Below, one piece after another: positions 1 to 10,392 of a stretch of DNA of 64,000 nt (position 1 is the stretch's first letter; every line of letters begins with the position of its first letter). The notes beneath the pieces were generated by a model. The model was not told the origin of the DNA. It saw only the letters and a list, made by a program, of their open reading frames with translations, and ran no database searches. Origin of the DNA: Triangularia verruculosa (Eukaryota; Ascomycota; Sordariomycetes; Sordariales; Podosporaceae); NCBI GenBank assembly GCA_033296885.1, contig MU863877.1, forward strand, positions 589,965-653,964, given 5' to 3'. The position numbers and the translations under genes were made by a program.

Positions 1-1582
1 CAATGTGTATGGCCGGGTGTTTTTCTTTTCGTGGTTTGGTTTCATGATTGCATTCTGGGGTAAGTCACTGTCACTCTACATCTCCAAGTCCTCTAACACT
101 AACAATTCCTCTTAGCTTGGTATACCTTCCCACCATTGGTATGGCTACACCCTTCTCGCCCGGTCAACTTTGAACACCCAAGTCTAACAACCGTCTCAGC
201 TCACCCACACAATCAAATACGACCTCAACCTCACCCCCGCCGAAGTAGCCAACAGCAACATCGTCTCCCTCCTCGCCACCCTCCTCGTCCGCGTCATCGC
301 CGGCCCCCTATGCGACCAATTCGGGCCCCGCAAAGTCTTCGGCGGTCTCCTCCTTGTCGGTGCCATCCCCCTCGGCCTCGCCCCCTTGGTCCAAAACATC
401 AACGGCCTCTACGTCAGCCGCTTCTTCATCGGCATCCTCGGCGGCTCCTTTGTCCCCTGTCAAGTCTGGTCAACAGGCTTCTTCGACAAGAACGTAGTCG
501 GCACAGCCAACGCCCTCACCGGCGGGTTCGGCAACGCCGGCGGCGGCATCACGTACTTCATCATGCCGGCCGTATACGACGCTTTCGTCGCCAGCGGCCG
601 CTCCCCTGGACAGTCATGGCGTCTGACCTTCATCATCCCATTGGTAATGGTCATCGCAACTGGCACCGCCCTCCTCCTCCTCTGCCCAGACACTCCCACG
701 GGGAAATGGGCCGATCGTCACCACCAAGCCCAGGAGAACCTCCACGCTCACGGAATTGAGGATACCATCGTTGACATTCCAGGGGCAATCACCGACCGGA
801 TCCCGCCTACCCCGCCAGATAGCAACGACGAGAAACTCGACCTTAAGGAGGAGTCGGAACGAAAGACTTCCATCAGCTGCTTCGACCACGAGGCGCAGCT
901 TTCGAAAACGGAAATGATCCTGACCGCCCGGGGGGAAATCGTGCAGAAACCCACCCTCCGCGAGGCGTGGCAGGTCGCCAGGTCCCCGCAGACAATCTTT
1001 CACATTTTGACGTACAGCTGCTCGTTCGGGTCGGAGCTGGCGATTAATTCCATTCTTGCCTCGTACTACGTCAAGAACTTCCCTCACTTGGGGCAGACCG
1101 CCGCGTCGAACTACGCTGCGATTTTTGGTTTTCTTAATTTCGTCACTCGTCCGTTGGGTGGGATTGTCAGTGATGTTTTGTATAATTACTTTGGCCGATC
1201 GCTCTGGCTGAAGAAGATGTGGATTGTGGTTTGCGGTGCTGTTACGGGTGTGCTGTTGATTGTGATTGGGTTCTTGGATCCAAAGTCAGAAGGGGTCATG
1301 TTTGGGCTTGTTGCGGTGATGGCGGTTTTTTTGGAGGCGGGGAATGGAGCGAATTTTAGTTTGGTGCCGCATGTGCATCCGTTTGCGAATGGGATGCTGA
1401 GTGGGGTGACGGGGGCGGGGGGGAATTTGGGGGGGGTGGTGTTTGCGGTGGTGTTTAGGTTTATGGATGGGGGGAAGGGGTATGCGAGGGGGTTTTGGGT
1501 GATTGGGGTGGTGAATTTGGGGGTGAGTTTGGGGGTGGGTTGGATTAGGCCTTTGCCTAGGGGGCAGGTTGGTGGGCTTTGA
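1..1582 (+). CDS. nrtA: Nitrate/nitrite transporter, MFS NNP family (5' end outside window)
   Basis: Plasma-membrane importer of nitrate and nitrite, the first step of nitrate assimilation. The visible exons are 1-59, 116-138 and 200-1582, with introns at 60-115 and 139-199. Joining them gives a continuous frame through FWAWYTFPPLLTHTIKYDL, LVRVIAGPLCDQFGPRK (MFS loop 2-3 motif) and the nitrate signature GGFGNAGGG. A hydrophilic central loop rich in Glu, Lys and Pro (about 740-960) precedes the second helix bundle, as in fungal NrtA/CrnA/NIT-10 proteins. A second glycine-rich signature (GVTGAGGNLGG) lies near 1400. The start codon and first exon lie left of the window. Codons are C-ending in the first half and strongly G-rich after about 1150. 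Whether nitrate and nitrite reductase genes lie to the left cannot be seen. Confidence 0.92.
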
Positions 1583-3060
1583 TGTACAGGGGAGGGGGGA
1601 ATGATGTTATGATAAAAGTAAATGAGATCATGGGGAATGAATGGGTAAAGGGGACTCTCTTAGGTAGAATGGTGTTTTGGTGTTTTGGGTTGGATAAAAA
1701 CATAGCGGGCATGTGGGTGGCTTTTTATGAGGACAGAGCTAGATATTGCAATATCAGTTTGCTACATTAACTTACCGGGTATTCTTATTTTTCTGGGCTG
1801 TGATGGGAGACACACACCCGCCTTAAATAGGTATCCATGAAACTTAACCAAAACAGCATAGTTCCCAATTGAGAGCCTCTGATTCACATTCTTATTTGCA
1901 CTTCCTCTTGACCAAGGCCACAATAACTCCCCTCCACCGCCATCCTCTCTACGCAAACCACTATCCCCAAAACCTCTCCTCACCTCTCACAAAAGCCTAC
2001 CCTGCCAATACCCGTCCTAATCCCACACAATATCCCTATAACAGAGCCACCACCAACAACCTCCTCCGTGAAACGTGCCTCCTATGCAGCATACCCACCA
2101 TACGAAGCCAAAACCAAGCCCACCTCATCAAATAACTTTCGTGTAACATCAGAAGGACACCCGGGACGTGCCCTACGGGCATCATAATTTGAATTTGATG
2201 TCATGCTGTCATATATCGCTGAATACACCTGTTTCTCAAACTCAAGAAACCTCTATCACGGAAAACGGGAATAATGCTTATAACCCCCCTCCCAAAGTCG
2301 CTTCCTCTCTTCAAACCCATTTTGGTGAATACTAGTCGAGATATAGGCTCCAGAGGGTAGGTAGGTAGCCAAGAACGTTGAACCATATTATCAAGTTACT
2401 GATAACCCCATCGTAGTGATGATAATAACTACCGCCTATTCGCATGATCGATGGTGCCCAGCAAGGTAAGATGTATTATCCAGATACCTTACACAAGGAC
2501 CATAACTCAACAAGTCTCATAAGCCCATAGATGGTCATCACCCCCTCACAAATTGTCCAAACTTCTCATCAGAGAGCCAGGATGCGTTGAAAGATAGATA
2601 ATATACCCATAAACTACTTGCCAATGCCTTCAATAATTCGCCAAAGCGTTTTGAGATGTACTAAAGGCTCTTCCACTATCATCCAACGCCTTCCAACTAT
2701 CTTTCAACTGTCTTCCAACTATCTTTCAGCACCTTCCAGCTCTTTCAACACCTTCCAACATCTATCATGGCCTTAACTGATAGTTGATATACACCAAAAT
2801 CATACCTCAACCTCACATGTACAAATTCCAAGGTAGCATGTCAAACAACGCAAAAGGCTCCATCCCATTAGGGCCTCTATCGAAAAAGAAATTCATGATA
2901 GCAGTCAAGACATGAAGCGCTAGTTTCTATCGCGAAATGCTGGTATTGCCCCCCATAAAAGCCAACCTGACCCGAAAACGCCTTGCCCCTCTATATCGCC
3001 GCCATGTGCCATGTCCATCCCATATAATTTTTCATATCTCCTTTTTTATTTCATGTTCCT
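1583..3060. other. Intergenic region, tail-to-tail between nitrate transporter and cystathionine gamma-lyase
   Basis: About 1.5 kb without a credible gene. Open frames are short and show no protein-like composition. It holds the two 3' untranslated regions and one copy of a degenerate dispersed repeat (see 2648-2770). Confidence 0.6.
2648..2770 (+). repeat. Degenerate 'CTATCTTTCAA' repeat, copy 1
   Basis: Imperfect short-period iteration of CTATCTTTCAA and CCTTCCAACT-like words. The block opening with TTTTGAGAT and running into CTATCTTTCAAC aligns with a second copy at 5550-5705 in the same orientation, about 2.9 kb away. An inverted TTGAAAGATA word lies just upstream near 2588. Function unknown. 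It could be a decayed minisatellite or a transposon remnant. Confidence 0.55.
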
Positions 3061-4352
3061 TTAGTGACCGTTCAGGCCATTGGTGCCATTGGTGACAGTC
3101 TCGGCAACGGCACGCTCAAGGGCCTGGAGGACGTCATTCTTGAGGTCTTCAGCGTCCTCAACACCGCAGCTGAGGCGGACGAGGTCGTCAAAAACACCAA
3201 CAGCCTCACGCTGCTCCCTAGGAATACCAGCGTGCGTCATGCTGCTGGGCACCTCGCACAAGCTCTCGACACCGCCCAGAGACTCGGCAAGAGTAAAAAT
3301 TCTGGTCAGCTGGCAGAAACGCTCAGCTGCAGCGTGACCCCCACGGATGCGGAATGACAGCATGCCGCCACCCATGCCGTTGCGGTGCTGCTTCTTGGCG
3401 ATCGCGCGGTGCGGGTGAGAATCGAGGCCGGGGTAGTTAACCGCGATAACGTGGGGGCTGGCCTCCAGGGCGTGGCCAACAGCTGTCGCATTGGTCGTAG
3501 CCTCGCGGGCACGCAAGTGCAGAGTCTTGGCTCCGCGGTGGGCAAGCCACGAGTCGAACGCCGAGGGAATGGCGCCGATGGCGTTCTGCAGGAACGAGAG
3601 CCTCTTGAAGAGCTCCTCGCTGTTAAAAGCAGCAACACCCATGACAACGTCGCTGTGGCCGTTGATGTACTTGGTGACACTGTGCACCACAATATCGGCG
3701 CCGTGGTCAAGCGGGTTCTGGATGTAAGGGCTGAGGAAGGTGTTGTCCACAACAACCATGATGCCGTGCTCGTGGGCAGCCGTGGCAACGGCACGGATGT
3801 CCACCAGACGGAGGGTAGGGTTGCTGGGAGTCTCGATCCATACCAACTTGGTGGCAGGAGTGATGTGCTCGCGGATGTCAACCTCGATCTCGGGAGTGAA
3901 GGTGACCTTGACACCATGGGCCTTGGCCACCTGGGTGAAGTACCGGTGGGTGCCGCCGTAGACGTCAGAGACGGAAATGACGTGCGAGCCAGAGGCCAGC
4001 GATTGGAGGATCACAGCGGTGGTAGCACTGCCGGAAGAGAAGGCGAGGGCGTGCTTGGCGTTCTCGAGGGCAGCCACCATGTCCTCGAAGTTCTTCCGGT
4101 TGGGGTTGGAGGACCGAGAGTACTCATACTCGCCAACTGGTTGGCCGACGGCCGACTGGGCAAAGGTGGTCGAGAGGGAGATGGCGGGGATCACGGCACC
4201 GCTATAGGATGTACCTGTCAGTTGAGGAAGTGGTGAGGGGGAAGACAGGAAAATACACACGTGCTGGGATCGTGCTCAGAACCGGCATGGACGGCTCTGG
4301 TGCCAAAGCCCGACGAGGGGGAAGAGGCCCTTGGTGGTGTCGTGATAGTCAT
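3061..4352 (-). CDS. CYS3: Cystathionine gamma-lyase (trans-sulfuration, PLP enzyme)
   Basis: Cleaves cystathionine to cysteine, 2-oxobutyrate and ammonia in the cytosol (yeast Cys3, Neurospora cys-16). Exons are 4352-4261 and 4201-3061, with a 59-nt intron at 4202-4260; the product is 410 residues. The acceptor CCTATAG at 4207-4202 was chosen because it yields EHDPSTGAVIPAISLSTTF, matching the family; an earlier CAG would leave an unlikely insertion. Cys/Met-metabolism PLP motifs are intact: EYEYSRSSNPNR, SGSATTA, DVYGGTHRY, VDNTFLSPY and the PLP lysine in HSVTKYINGHSD. Family length is normal. The start is the ATG of MTITTPPRASS. Codons are uniformly C-ending, suggesting high expression. 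A sulfur-regulon-like site lies upstream at 4718-4735. Confidence 0.95.
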
Positions 4353-4717
4353 CCTGTACGTTTTGTTGGTTGACGAGTGTGAGCCTCTGCTGCTGGGTTT
4401 GGGGTTGCGTGGGGGCACGTTTAATAGTCGAGGCGTTGGGTGATTTTTATAAAAATCGCGACATCGACGCTGCGCCCTTATTTTTTAATAAAAATCAGTG
4501 TGGGATCCCGAAACTGAGCCGGCCTGGCACACCTTGCTGCACAACAACCAGATGCTTGCTCGAGGGCGGGCTTTGAAATCAGCGAAAAAGGTGTGCCCCT
4601 CCTGTTGCCAAGCCGAGACGGTGGAGATCTCGGCAGCTCTCGAAGGAGTTGTTGTTTCGGCCTTCCTTGAAAGAAATAGTCCAGAAGACGCAAAGACAAG
4701 CTAAACAAAGAGTTGGC

Positions 4718-4735
4718 CACGTGAAATCGCGCCAT
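4718..4735 (-). promoter_or_regulatory. Putative sulfur-regulation site (CACGTG plus CYS3-like palindrome)
   Basis: On the minus strand the sequence ATGGCGCGAT (4735-4726) matches nine of ten positions of the Neurospora CYS3 bZIP consensus ATGRYRYCAT. It is followed one base later by TCACGTG, the Cbf1/Met4-type E-box. It lies about 370 nt upstream of the cystathionine gamma-lyase ATG, the expected place for sulfur-starvation control. The consensus is recalled knowledge and binding is untested. Confidence 0.4.
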
Positions 4736-5549
4736 TGAGTGACGCTTATGGAGTCCATCAGAGCATCCTCTCGGTCGGAAACTGAGGGTCCGCAGCAAGC
4801 CGCCGCCAGCAGAAGAAGGGGTCCTTCTGCCGCTCTTCTGGTCTGATCGGGTCGGATGCAAGCACCATCGTCATCCGAAAACCTGGGGATGAGGGGCATG
4901 TCGACGAAGCATGCACGGGCCACACTTATGCAGGTAACTGCATAATCTTTGCAACTCCACTCAGCATCTTTTTCTAGAAGCTCAGCCAATTCCAAATTGC
5001 TTGCTAATCACGTAGGACGGCGCAAACAACTACACGCCGAGTATCGCTCGAGGTCGGAAAGGCGTAATAATTATGTTCTGATCGACACTACCGGTCAAAA
5101 TTCTTTCGGTGCAGGTACTTGCCACGCCGGCTTACCAAAGCCGAACAGTTACCAATCAACAACACTATTGTCTCGCCATGAGCTCTGTGGCTGTCCACAT
5201 GATGAAAGAGATAGCGCCGGTATGTGCATCAAGGCTATTATTGTAACACCGCTTTACCAACCTCTTTTCATTACGAGAATCTTCCCAAGATTGGATAATC
5301 ATCCCGAGTTTTACGTACCGGATTCGAGTGTTGGTCGTAGGGTCACGGCCCGAGTCTCTTAATGCTGTTTTCTTGTGGAGAGTACATATGCCGCCTACCC
5401 GCCACTGTCACATTGGTGCGCCTTAAGTGCTAGGAGCCTAGTTCGTATGAGGAAAGAGACGTTTAACTCCTACTCATAGGGCTCTAGCTTACCTCGGTAG
5501 CAAGGAATATGACTTGTCACGCCGTGGAGAAAATAGTTGGTGCTACACC

Positions 5550-5705
5550 TTTTGAGATAGCCGAAAGCCCTACCCACTATCTCTTCAGGGCCTATCGCTA
5601 TCTTTCAACACCTTAAGATTATCTTGCAAGGTGTTCTCGATATCTCTTGAAGCCTACTAACTATCTTTCAAGGCCTATCAATTATCTTTCAATGCCTTAT
5701 CCACA
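5550..5705 (+). repeat. Degenerate 'CTATCTTTCAA' repeat, copy 2
   Basis: Second copy of the block at 2648-2770. It begins TTTTGAGATAG and contains TATCTTTCAA three times plus variants (TATCTTGCAA, TATCTCTTGAA) at roughly 20-30 nt spacing, with GCCTA-rich spacers. Same orientation as copy 1; together they bracket the cystathionine gamma-lyase gene. Confidence 0.55.
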
Positions 5706-5813
5706 GTCTGCAGTGCCAGTCTTTTTGTCCAGGACGTGCTCTTTATATCAGGGGCAGTGCTGCAATCATAGCGCTCAACTGGCGTTTACATTTGGGTAAA
5801 ACTATGAAGTATC

Positions 5814-6839
5814 TTAAGTTGCCTGTGGTGGTGCAGGAAAGGTGTGGTGCCCATATCTCGGGGAAAACAACCCAACACCTGACAACCTTTCTCTCACGAT
5901 GATGCTCTTATCCACATCAAAAACCCAATCCGTACCCTCAGCCCCATCCGGCGGCGGTCCACGACAGCCATGCCTCTCCCAGTCAACATGCTCCTCGCTC
6001 TGCTCAACATCTCCCAACCCAACAGCATGCAACATTCCCCTCCTCTGCGCCCAAACATACCTCGAATCCAACCAGGTGTCTTCCTTGAGTTTCTTATCCA
6101 TCGTTTCTTGAAGCTCCCTATTAAGATACTTCAGTCTGTTGGAGACATAGGCGTCCACGTGCCTGAGCCTATTCAGCTCCCTCTGGGCAGCATGTAGCGA
6201 AGACCAGGACTCATCAATCTCGACAGGCAGCGGCAACTGAGAAGCCTGGACCCAGTCGTAGGGAGGTGGGTGGTTGTCGTTGTATCTGTGTTGATACCGT
6301 GGGACGTTGCAGACAGTCCAGTTGCCCCTCTCCGGGAGATCGCCGTTGCCGAGAGTTGTGTAGACCTCGGGCTTTTCTTCAGGGTTGCTTTCTGGGTCGT
6401 GGTAGTACTGGCCGAGTTCTTCGCCGAAGTGATGACGGGCAACTAATCGCCATTCTCGGTACAAAGGCCGGAAATGTTCTAGCTGACGGTCTATATCTCG
6501 TTCCCTCTGGGTTGGCGGAGCGGATCGGATGGTGTTGTTGGACATGTAGGGCAGTGGCCTGGCAACGTACGGAGAGACGCAGGGGGTGTAAGTAGGGCGG
6601 CGATCCGGTTGCGACTGTGGTTGGCTTTGCGAGATCAATTCCGATAGCGGGAGCTCGTGAGAAACGCGGGAGTAGCGCGGTGGTGTTGGTGGTGGTGTTG
6701 GTGGTTCATCTTCCGAGTGAGCTGATTGGGAGTTGAGGGAAGAGGCCGAGGTGGAGTTTGGAATTCGCGGCGATCGGGGCCCTTTCCGCATTGCTTTGAG
6801 GAGCAATTTGTTCCATGCTGATCGTAGTGAAGCTCTCAT
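5814..6839 (-). CDS. Hypothetical fungal protein, single exon
   Basis: 341 residues, no intron needed. I do not recognise a family. The N-terminus (MRASLRSAWNKLLLKAMRK) is basic and amphipathic. Residues 20-110 are Ser/Pro-rich with a PPTPPPTPPRYSR stretch and look disordered. The rest is a compact, charged region with a conserved-looking segment (REWRLVARHHFGEELGQYY) and a likely helical LHAAQRELNRLRHVDAYVSNRLKYL. No signal peptide or membrane segment. The long unbroken frame, sensible composition and plausible ATG support a real gene. Role unknown. Confidence 0.7.
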   Translation of the reverse strand: MRASLRSAWNKLLLKAMRKGPRSPRIPNSTSASSLNSQSAHSEDEPPTPPPTPPRYSRVSHELPLSELISQSQPQSQPDRRPTYTPCVSPYVARPLPYMSNNTIRSAPPTQRERDIDRQLEHFRPLYREWRLVARHHFGEELGQYYHDPESNPEEKPEVYTTLGNGDLPERGNWTVCNVPRYQHRYNDNHPPPYDWVQASQLPLPVEIDESWSSLHAAQRELNRLRHVDAYVSNRLKYLNRELQETMDKKLKEDTWLDSRYVWAQRRGMLHAVGLGDVEQSEEHVDWERHGCRGPPPDGAEGTDWVFDVDKSIIVRERLSGVGLFSPRYGHHTFPAPPQAT

Positions 6840-7129
6840 GATGCAAATTCATTTACCTGAGTGATAGGTCTTAATCCACCCACCAGCAAAATAAAAGCTT
6901 TTTCATCTTTTGAGGGAGAATATAAAAGAGTGGCTTTTTGACGCCTGCCTTGTTAAGCTTTCTGAGCGAGTTATTATCAGAATTTCGGGAAGCTCATCTA
7001 AGATAAGGTAATATAAGTAAACTTCAGTTATGACCCTTCTAACATTTTATAACCAAATACAAAACCAGGTATCTATCCCAAACTCCACGCTGATGCTATT
7101 ATCATTAATCATCATAACACACTTCCCAT

Positions 7130-8170
7130 CTAAACCATTACCCCCGCCTCCCCCTTCTTCTCCCCCTTCCCTTGCTCCCTCCCTTTCCTCTCCTCCCCAT
7201 CAGCCATAAACCACATCCCCGTCACCAACGCCTTGCCCCCCGCACTCACAAACAACGCAACCGCGCTCCCCACATTCTTAAAAATCACCGCCCCCACCAA
7301 CGTCCCCAGCACCAAACTCGCCAAAAACGCCAACCTCCTATTCCTTCCCCTATTGCTCATCCTCATCAGATCCGGATCAATCACCAAGTCCACCCACGCC
7401 GCCGTCGCCATCGCCGTGCTAATCTCCGTCATCTTCAAGCTCCTACTAACCACCACCTGGCTCCCCGCCGCCGTAGCCAGGAACCCAATAGCCAAAAGTG
7501 TCCGAGCGCCGGTTGGTTCGACACCCTTTGTGTGCTGCAGCGCGGCGGTGGCGAACACGAGGCAGGTCTGGATGAGGTTGCAGATGATGATGTAAAGGCG
7601 GCGGCGGGAGCCGATGATGTGGCCGAGCTGGCCGGTGAGGTAGGCGGCGGCGAGGAAGAAGCCTAGGGCGCAGCCGATGTTGGCCGTGACGAACATTTCG
7701 CCGTCCATTTCGGGGAGGATGATGGCGAGGACGAGGAAGACGGTGTTGCCGGTTTGGTTGGAGGCGAAGCAGTGGAAATCGGGGAAAGAGACGGCGTCTG
7801 TGAGGTTGTTAGTAAGGGTAGATATGAGAATGGGTAAGATGAGTGAGGGGAGGAAAGACTGACCCTGTAACCCGATGCAGAACGTTAGGAGTGTGAGTTG
7901 GACTTCGGCAAAGGTGGTGGGCTTGATATCTTGGTTGAGATACCGCCAGAATTTGGCTGGTGTGTATGAGGACTTCGGCGGTGGTTCATTGTTGGTCATC
8001 CCGAGCTCAGCCTCTGTGATGGACGAAGCCGAAGAAATCGGCTGCTGTTGCGCTCGAGGCTCCATTGTATTCGTTTGTGTTGGTAATGGCTCTTGCTGAT
8101 TCTGAGCCTCCATCGCCTTAGTCTCTGGCCCGAACATGTGCGATGTGCAAGGTAAAGAGCAAGGCGTCAT
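7130..8170 (-). CDS. DUF1275 (YoaK-type) integral membrane protein
   Basis: Exons 8170-7864 and 7797-7130 with a 66-nt intron (7798-7863). Splicing turns the frame into FCIGLQDAVSFPDFHCFASNQTGNTVF, the characteristic DUF1275 opening. About six hydrophobic helices follow, including the segments around LGFFLAAAYLTGQLGHIIG and LVLGTLVGAVIF. The C-terminus is charged. The N-terminal 90 residues are hydrophilic and probably cytosolic. The first in-frame ATG is at 8170 (MTPCSLPCTSH); ATGs at 8137 and 8113 are alternatives and I cannot decide between them. Family function is unknown (often annotated as a transporter-like membrane protein). Codons shift from C-ending to G-ending towards the 3' end. 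Confidence 0.85.
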   Translation of the reverse strand: MTPCSLPCTSHMFGPETKAMEAQNQQEPLPTQTNTMEPRAQQQPISSASSITEAELGMTNNEPPPKSSYTPAKFWRYLNQDIKPTTFAEVQLTLLTFCIGLQGQSFLPSLILPILISTLTNNLTDAVSFPDFHCFASNQTGNTVFLVLAIILPEMDGEMFVTANIGCALGFFLAAAYLTGQLGHIIGSRRRLYIIICNLIQTCLVFATAALQHTKGVEPTGARTLLAIGFLATAAGSQVVVSRSLKMTEISTAMATAAWVDLVIDPDLMRMSNRGRNRRLAFLASLVLGTLVGAVIFKNVGSAVALFVSAGGKALVTGMWFMADGEERKGREQGKGEKKGEAGVMV

Positions 8171-10392
8171 TGAAACATCCAATTCAAGTAAGTAGGTAGC
8201 TCTCAACTGATCGAGTCCAGTACTGCTAGCTAGGTTACAAAGGCTTATATCTTTTAAGAACAAAAAGAACCATTTTCAAAACAAGAAAGAGATCTACCCT
8301 TCTACTTATGCCACTTTCCCATCCGACCGGTTTCCCAGCCGGTCCATCAACGATCGGTGACTCCTTCCTTGTATTATCCACCCGGTGAAGGTTACAACAA
8401 TGTCAAAACCTTCGGTTGCGGGTCCCGTAACCATGTCGTGTGCCGTTTCCCGCCTCAGATAGATCCACTATCTCGATACCGACAACCGCGCCCCGGTTCG
8501 TCTCTAAACTAGAGCATTTCCACTGTGGAACCCGGGGAAAGGGTCTGGAACTCAGGAACAGATCTTCGAAGCTCATGAGATTCCCATCAATTGCGATACC
8601 GCTTGTGTTTGTTCATCGTTGAACCATCACAGTGACATCCCCATCTCGAGGGGAAAATTCGTGAACCCCCAGAACCTCCGTTCACCCCCCGACGCCACCC
8701 AAGGAAAGCACCACAAAACACACGTGGCGTAAAATCCCATCATGCCGTCATGGAATTTCCCTTCCCGACCACAGGGGTCCGGTCTTTCTTGACTCGTTTC
8801 TTGGTCTGCCTTAGCGTGACATCACACATGCTAGGTGCACTTCGGATGAGCCCGCCCTCTCCAAAATTCTATAGCTGCCGGCAGCCGGAGACGGCAAAAG
8901 TGGGGCGGATCTCGGGAGTTGTTGCTGAGAGTGGGCCAGATAATCGGAGCGGCTGTCGGTGCCGATAGCCGGCCGGCCGGTTGGCGGCAAACTTCATGTG
9001 TCAAAGATAAAGAAACTTTCGCTGAGGTAACATCATGACTAGACGCCAAGGCAAGGTTTCGAGGCTTGGTGGCACCCGTGCATATTCTCGGTGTAAGGTT
9101 AGATAAGAGGTTACAAGGAGGTGTATGTGTGTTTTCTTCCGATGGTTGCCGTCTGGAGTGACCGGGTGCAAGATCCGACACCGCCGGTTTAGGGGTATCA
9201 TGGGATACGGAGGGGATGCAATGCTGGGAGCCGGTGCAGCTTGGCGCTGATGTGTTCGAAGTCTGAGAGCCTGGCGGTGACTGCCATGGAGGAAAAGCTC
9301 GGGGATGTGTTCCGACTTCGATGAGAAAGCTCTTTCAATATCGACTCGAAGACGGTCGGGGAAGTGATACAACAGGAGGTTTCTATCTAGAAGCCTGTAT
9401 ATCCAGACAGCAATGGCCAGTTGTTCAAAAATTTCTACCAGGAGAAGAAGTTAACAAAACAACGTATATCGTGTCACATGTACTCGTTCATGTAGCTACT
9501 CGAGATATCTATTATGCTATGGGAGCCTTGAAGTACACCCATGTTGACAGACCAACCCAGACAGTTCCTATAGAGATATACGTTCAGCTGGTTCGTGCAG
9601 TGCTTTGGTGGGATGCACAAGTTGCTCCCCAGCTCACACGATAAAAGAATTCTAGACCCAGTTTGTCAACATGATACACAAGATGACAGCCACTGTCGAC
9701 TACCTAAATGATCGCTAAGTTGAGGTTACTTACGATAAAAGTCATCAATTATTGTCGACTTTGTAGCTCATCATGCACTGACAAGAAGTCGAACTGCCAT
9801 TCTAGTAACGACCACCCCAACAGAACTTCAGTATGAACTCCAAAGTCGGACGAATGGTTCGATAAATAAAAAAGGCCAAGATCAAAACCAAGAAAAGAGA
9901 AAGGAAGAGAGAAATTTAAGATAAAAAATCCAAAAGCTCACCGGCCAGCCGCCTCACCGGTGTGAGGGGGGTGACCGGTTACGAAAACCCAGAGGATTTT
10001 ACTTCGAATCGAACGGTGGTACTCTCGGTGAGCCAAGAGCAACAACTCCTACACCCTTACCATTTGACCTGACCACCAGTTGTGGTGCCCTGGTTTGGGG
10101 GAGCTGTTGGAAAGAGTGTACGGGAACTAATACATATACCGTGGTTCTGTTCTGCTGAGGAAGGAGCGGCCGCTGGGGTTGGTGCCTCAGGATGACTCGT
10201 GAGAGTGAGATAAGGAAGCACTTCAGCTTAGATTGCCCAGTCCTAGTCGGATGCCTAGCTGAGGTAAGGCAAGAGATTTAGGGCCTCGCTCCAACCTGGG
10301 CTTTGTTGCTACCTGCCAGCACTTTCACACCGTCACATATCCTTGACCCAGCCAGTACCCTCTCGACTATTTCCCACAACCACCAACACCTC
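8171..10392. other. Intergenic region containing a dispersed repeat
   Basis: About 2.2 kb. It includes the DUF1275 promoter, a run of small unconvincing frames (8750-9644), and a dispersed repeat copy on the minus strand (9925-10190). The right end is the 3' flank of the ACR3 gene. Confidence 0.5.
9925..10190 (-). repeat. Dispersed repeat with Pol III-like boxes and terminal hairpin, copy A
   Basis: Read on the minus strand it aligns over more than 200 nt with 26990-27300 (plus). Shared words include ACAGAACCACGG, TTTCCAACAGCTCC, GTGGTCAGGTCAAATGG, a GTTCGA core, GGGTTTTCG and GGCCGGTGAGCTTTT. It has an A-box-like GGTCAAATGG (10069-10060), a B-box GTTCGATTC (10014-10006) and an imperfect 16-bp stem, arms 9964-9979 and 9940-9955, followed by a T-rich tail. 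This is SINE-like, tRNA-derived architecture. The copy is diverged in the stem, so it is probably old. Confidence 0.65.

Larger units (their letters stand above)
4353..5813. other. Intergenic region with lyase promoter
   Basis: The promoter of the minus-strand lyase occupies the left part. Open frames at 4478-4995 and 4949-5362 have no recognisable domain and are probably chance. The right part holds repeat copy 2 (5550-5705) and the 3' flank of the minus-strand gene that follows. Confidence 0.5.

Noticed and set aside
3385..4236. 283-codon plus-strand frame opposite cystathionine gamma-lyase
   Set aside because: Mirror of strong C-ending codon bias on the coding strand; no domain of its own.
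4949..5362. 137-codon plus-strand frame
   Set aside because: Low-complexity start, no domain, ends inside AT-rich repeat-bearing DNA.
9321..9644. 107-codon plus-strand frame
   Set aside because: Composition is plausible but no family features, no promoter-like context and codon use unlike neighbouring genes.
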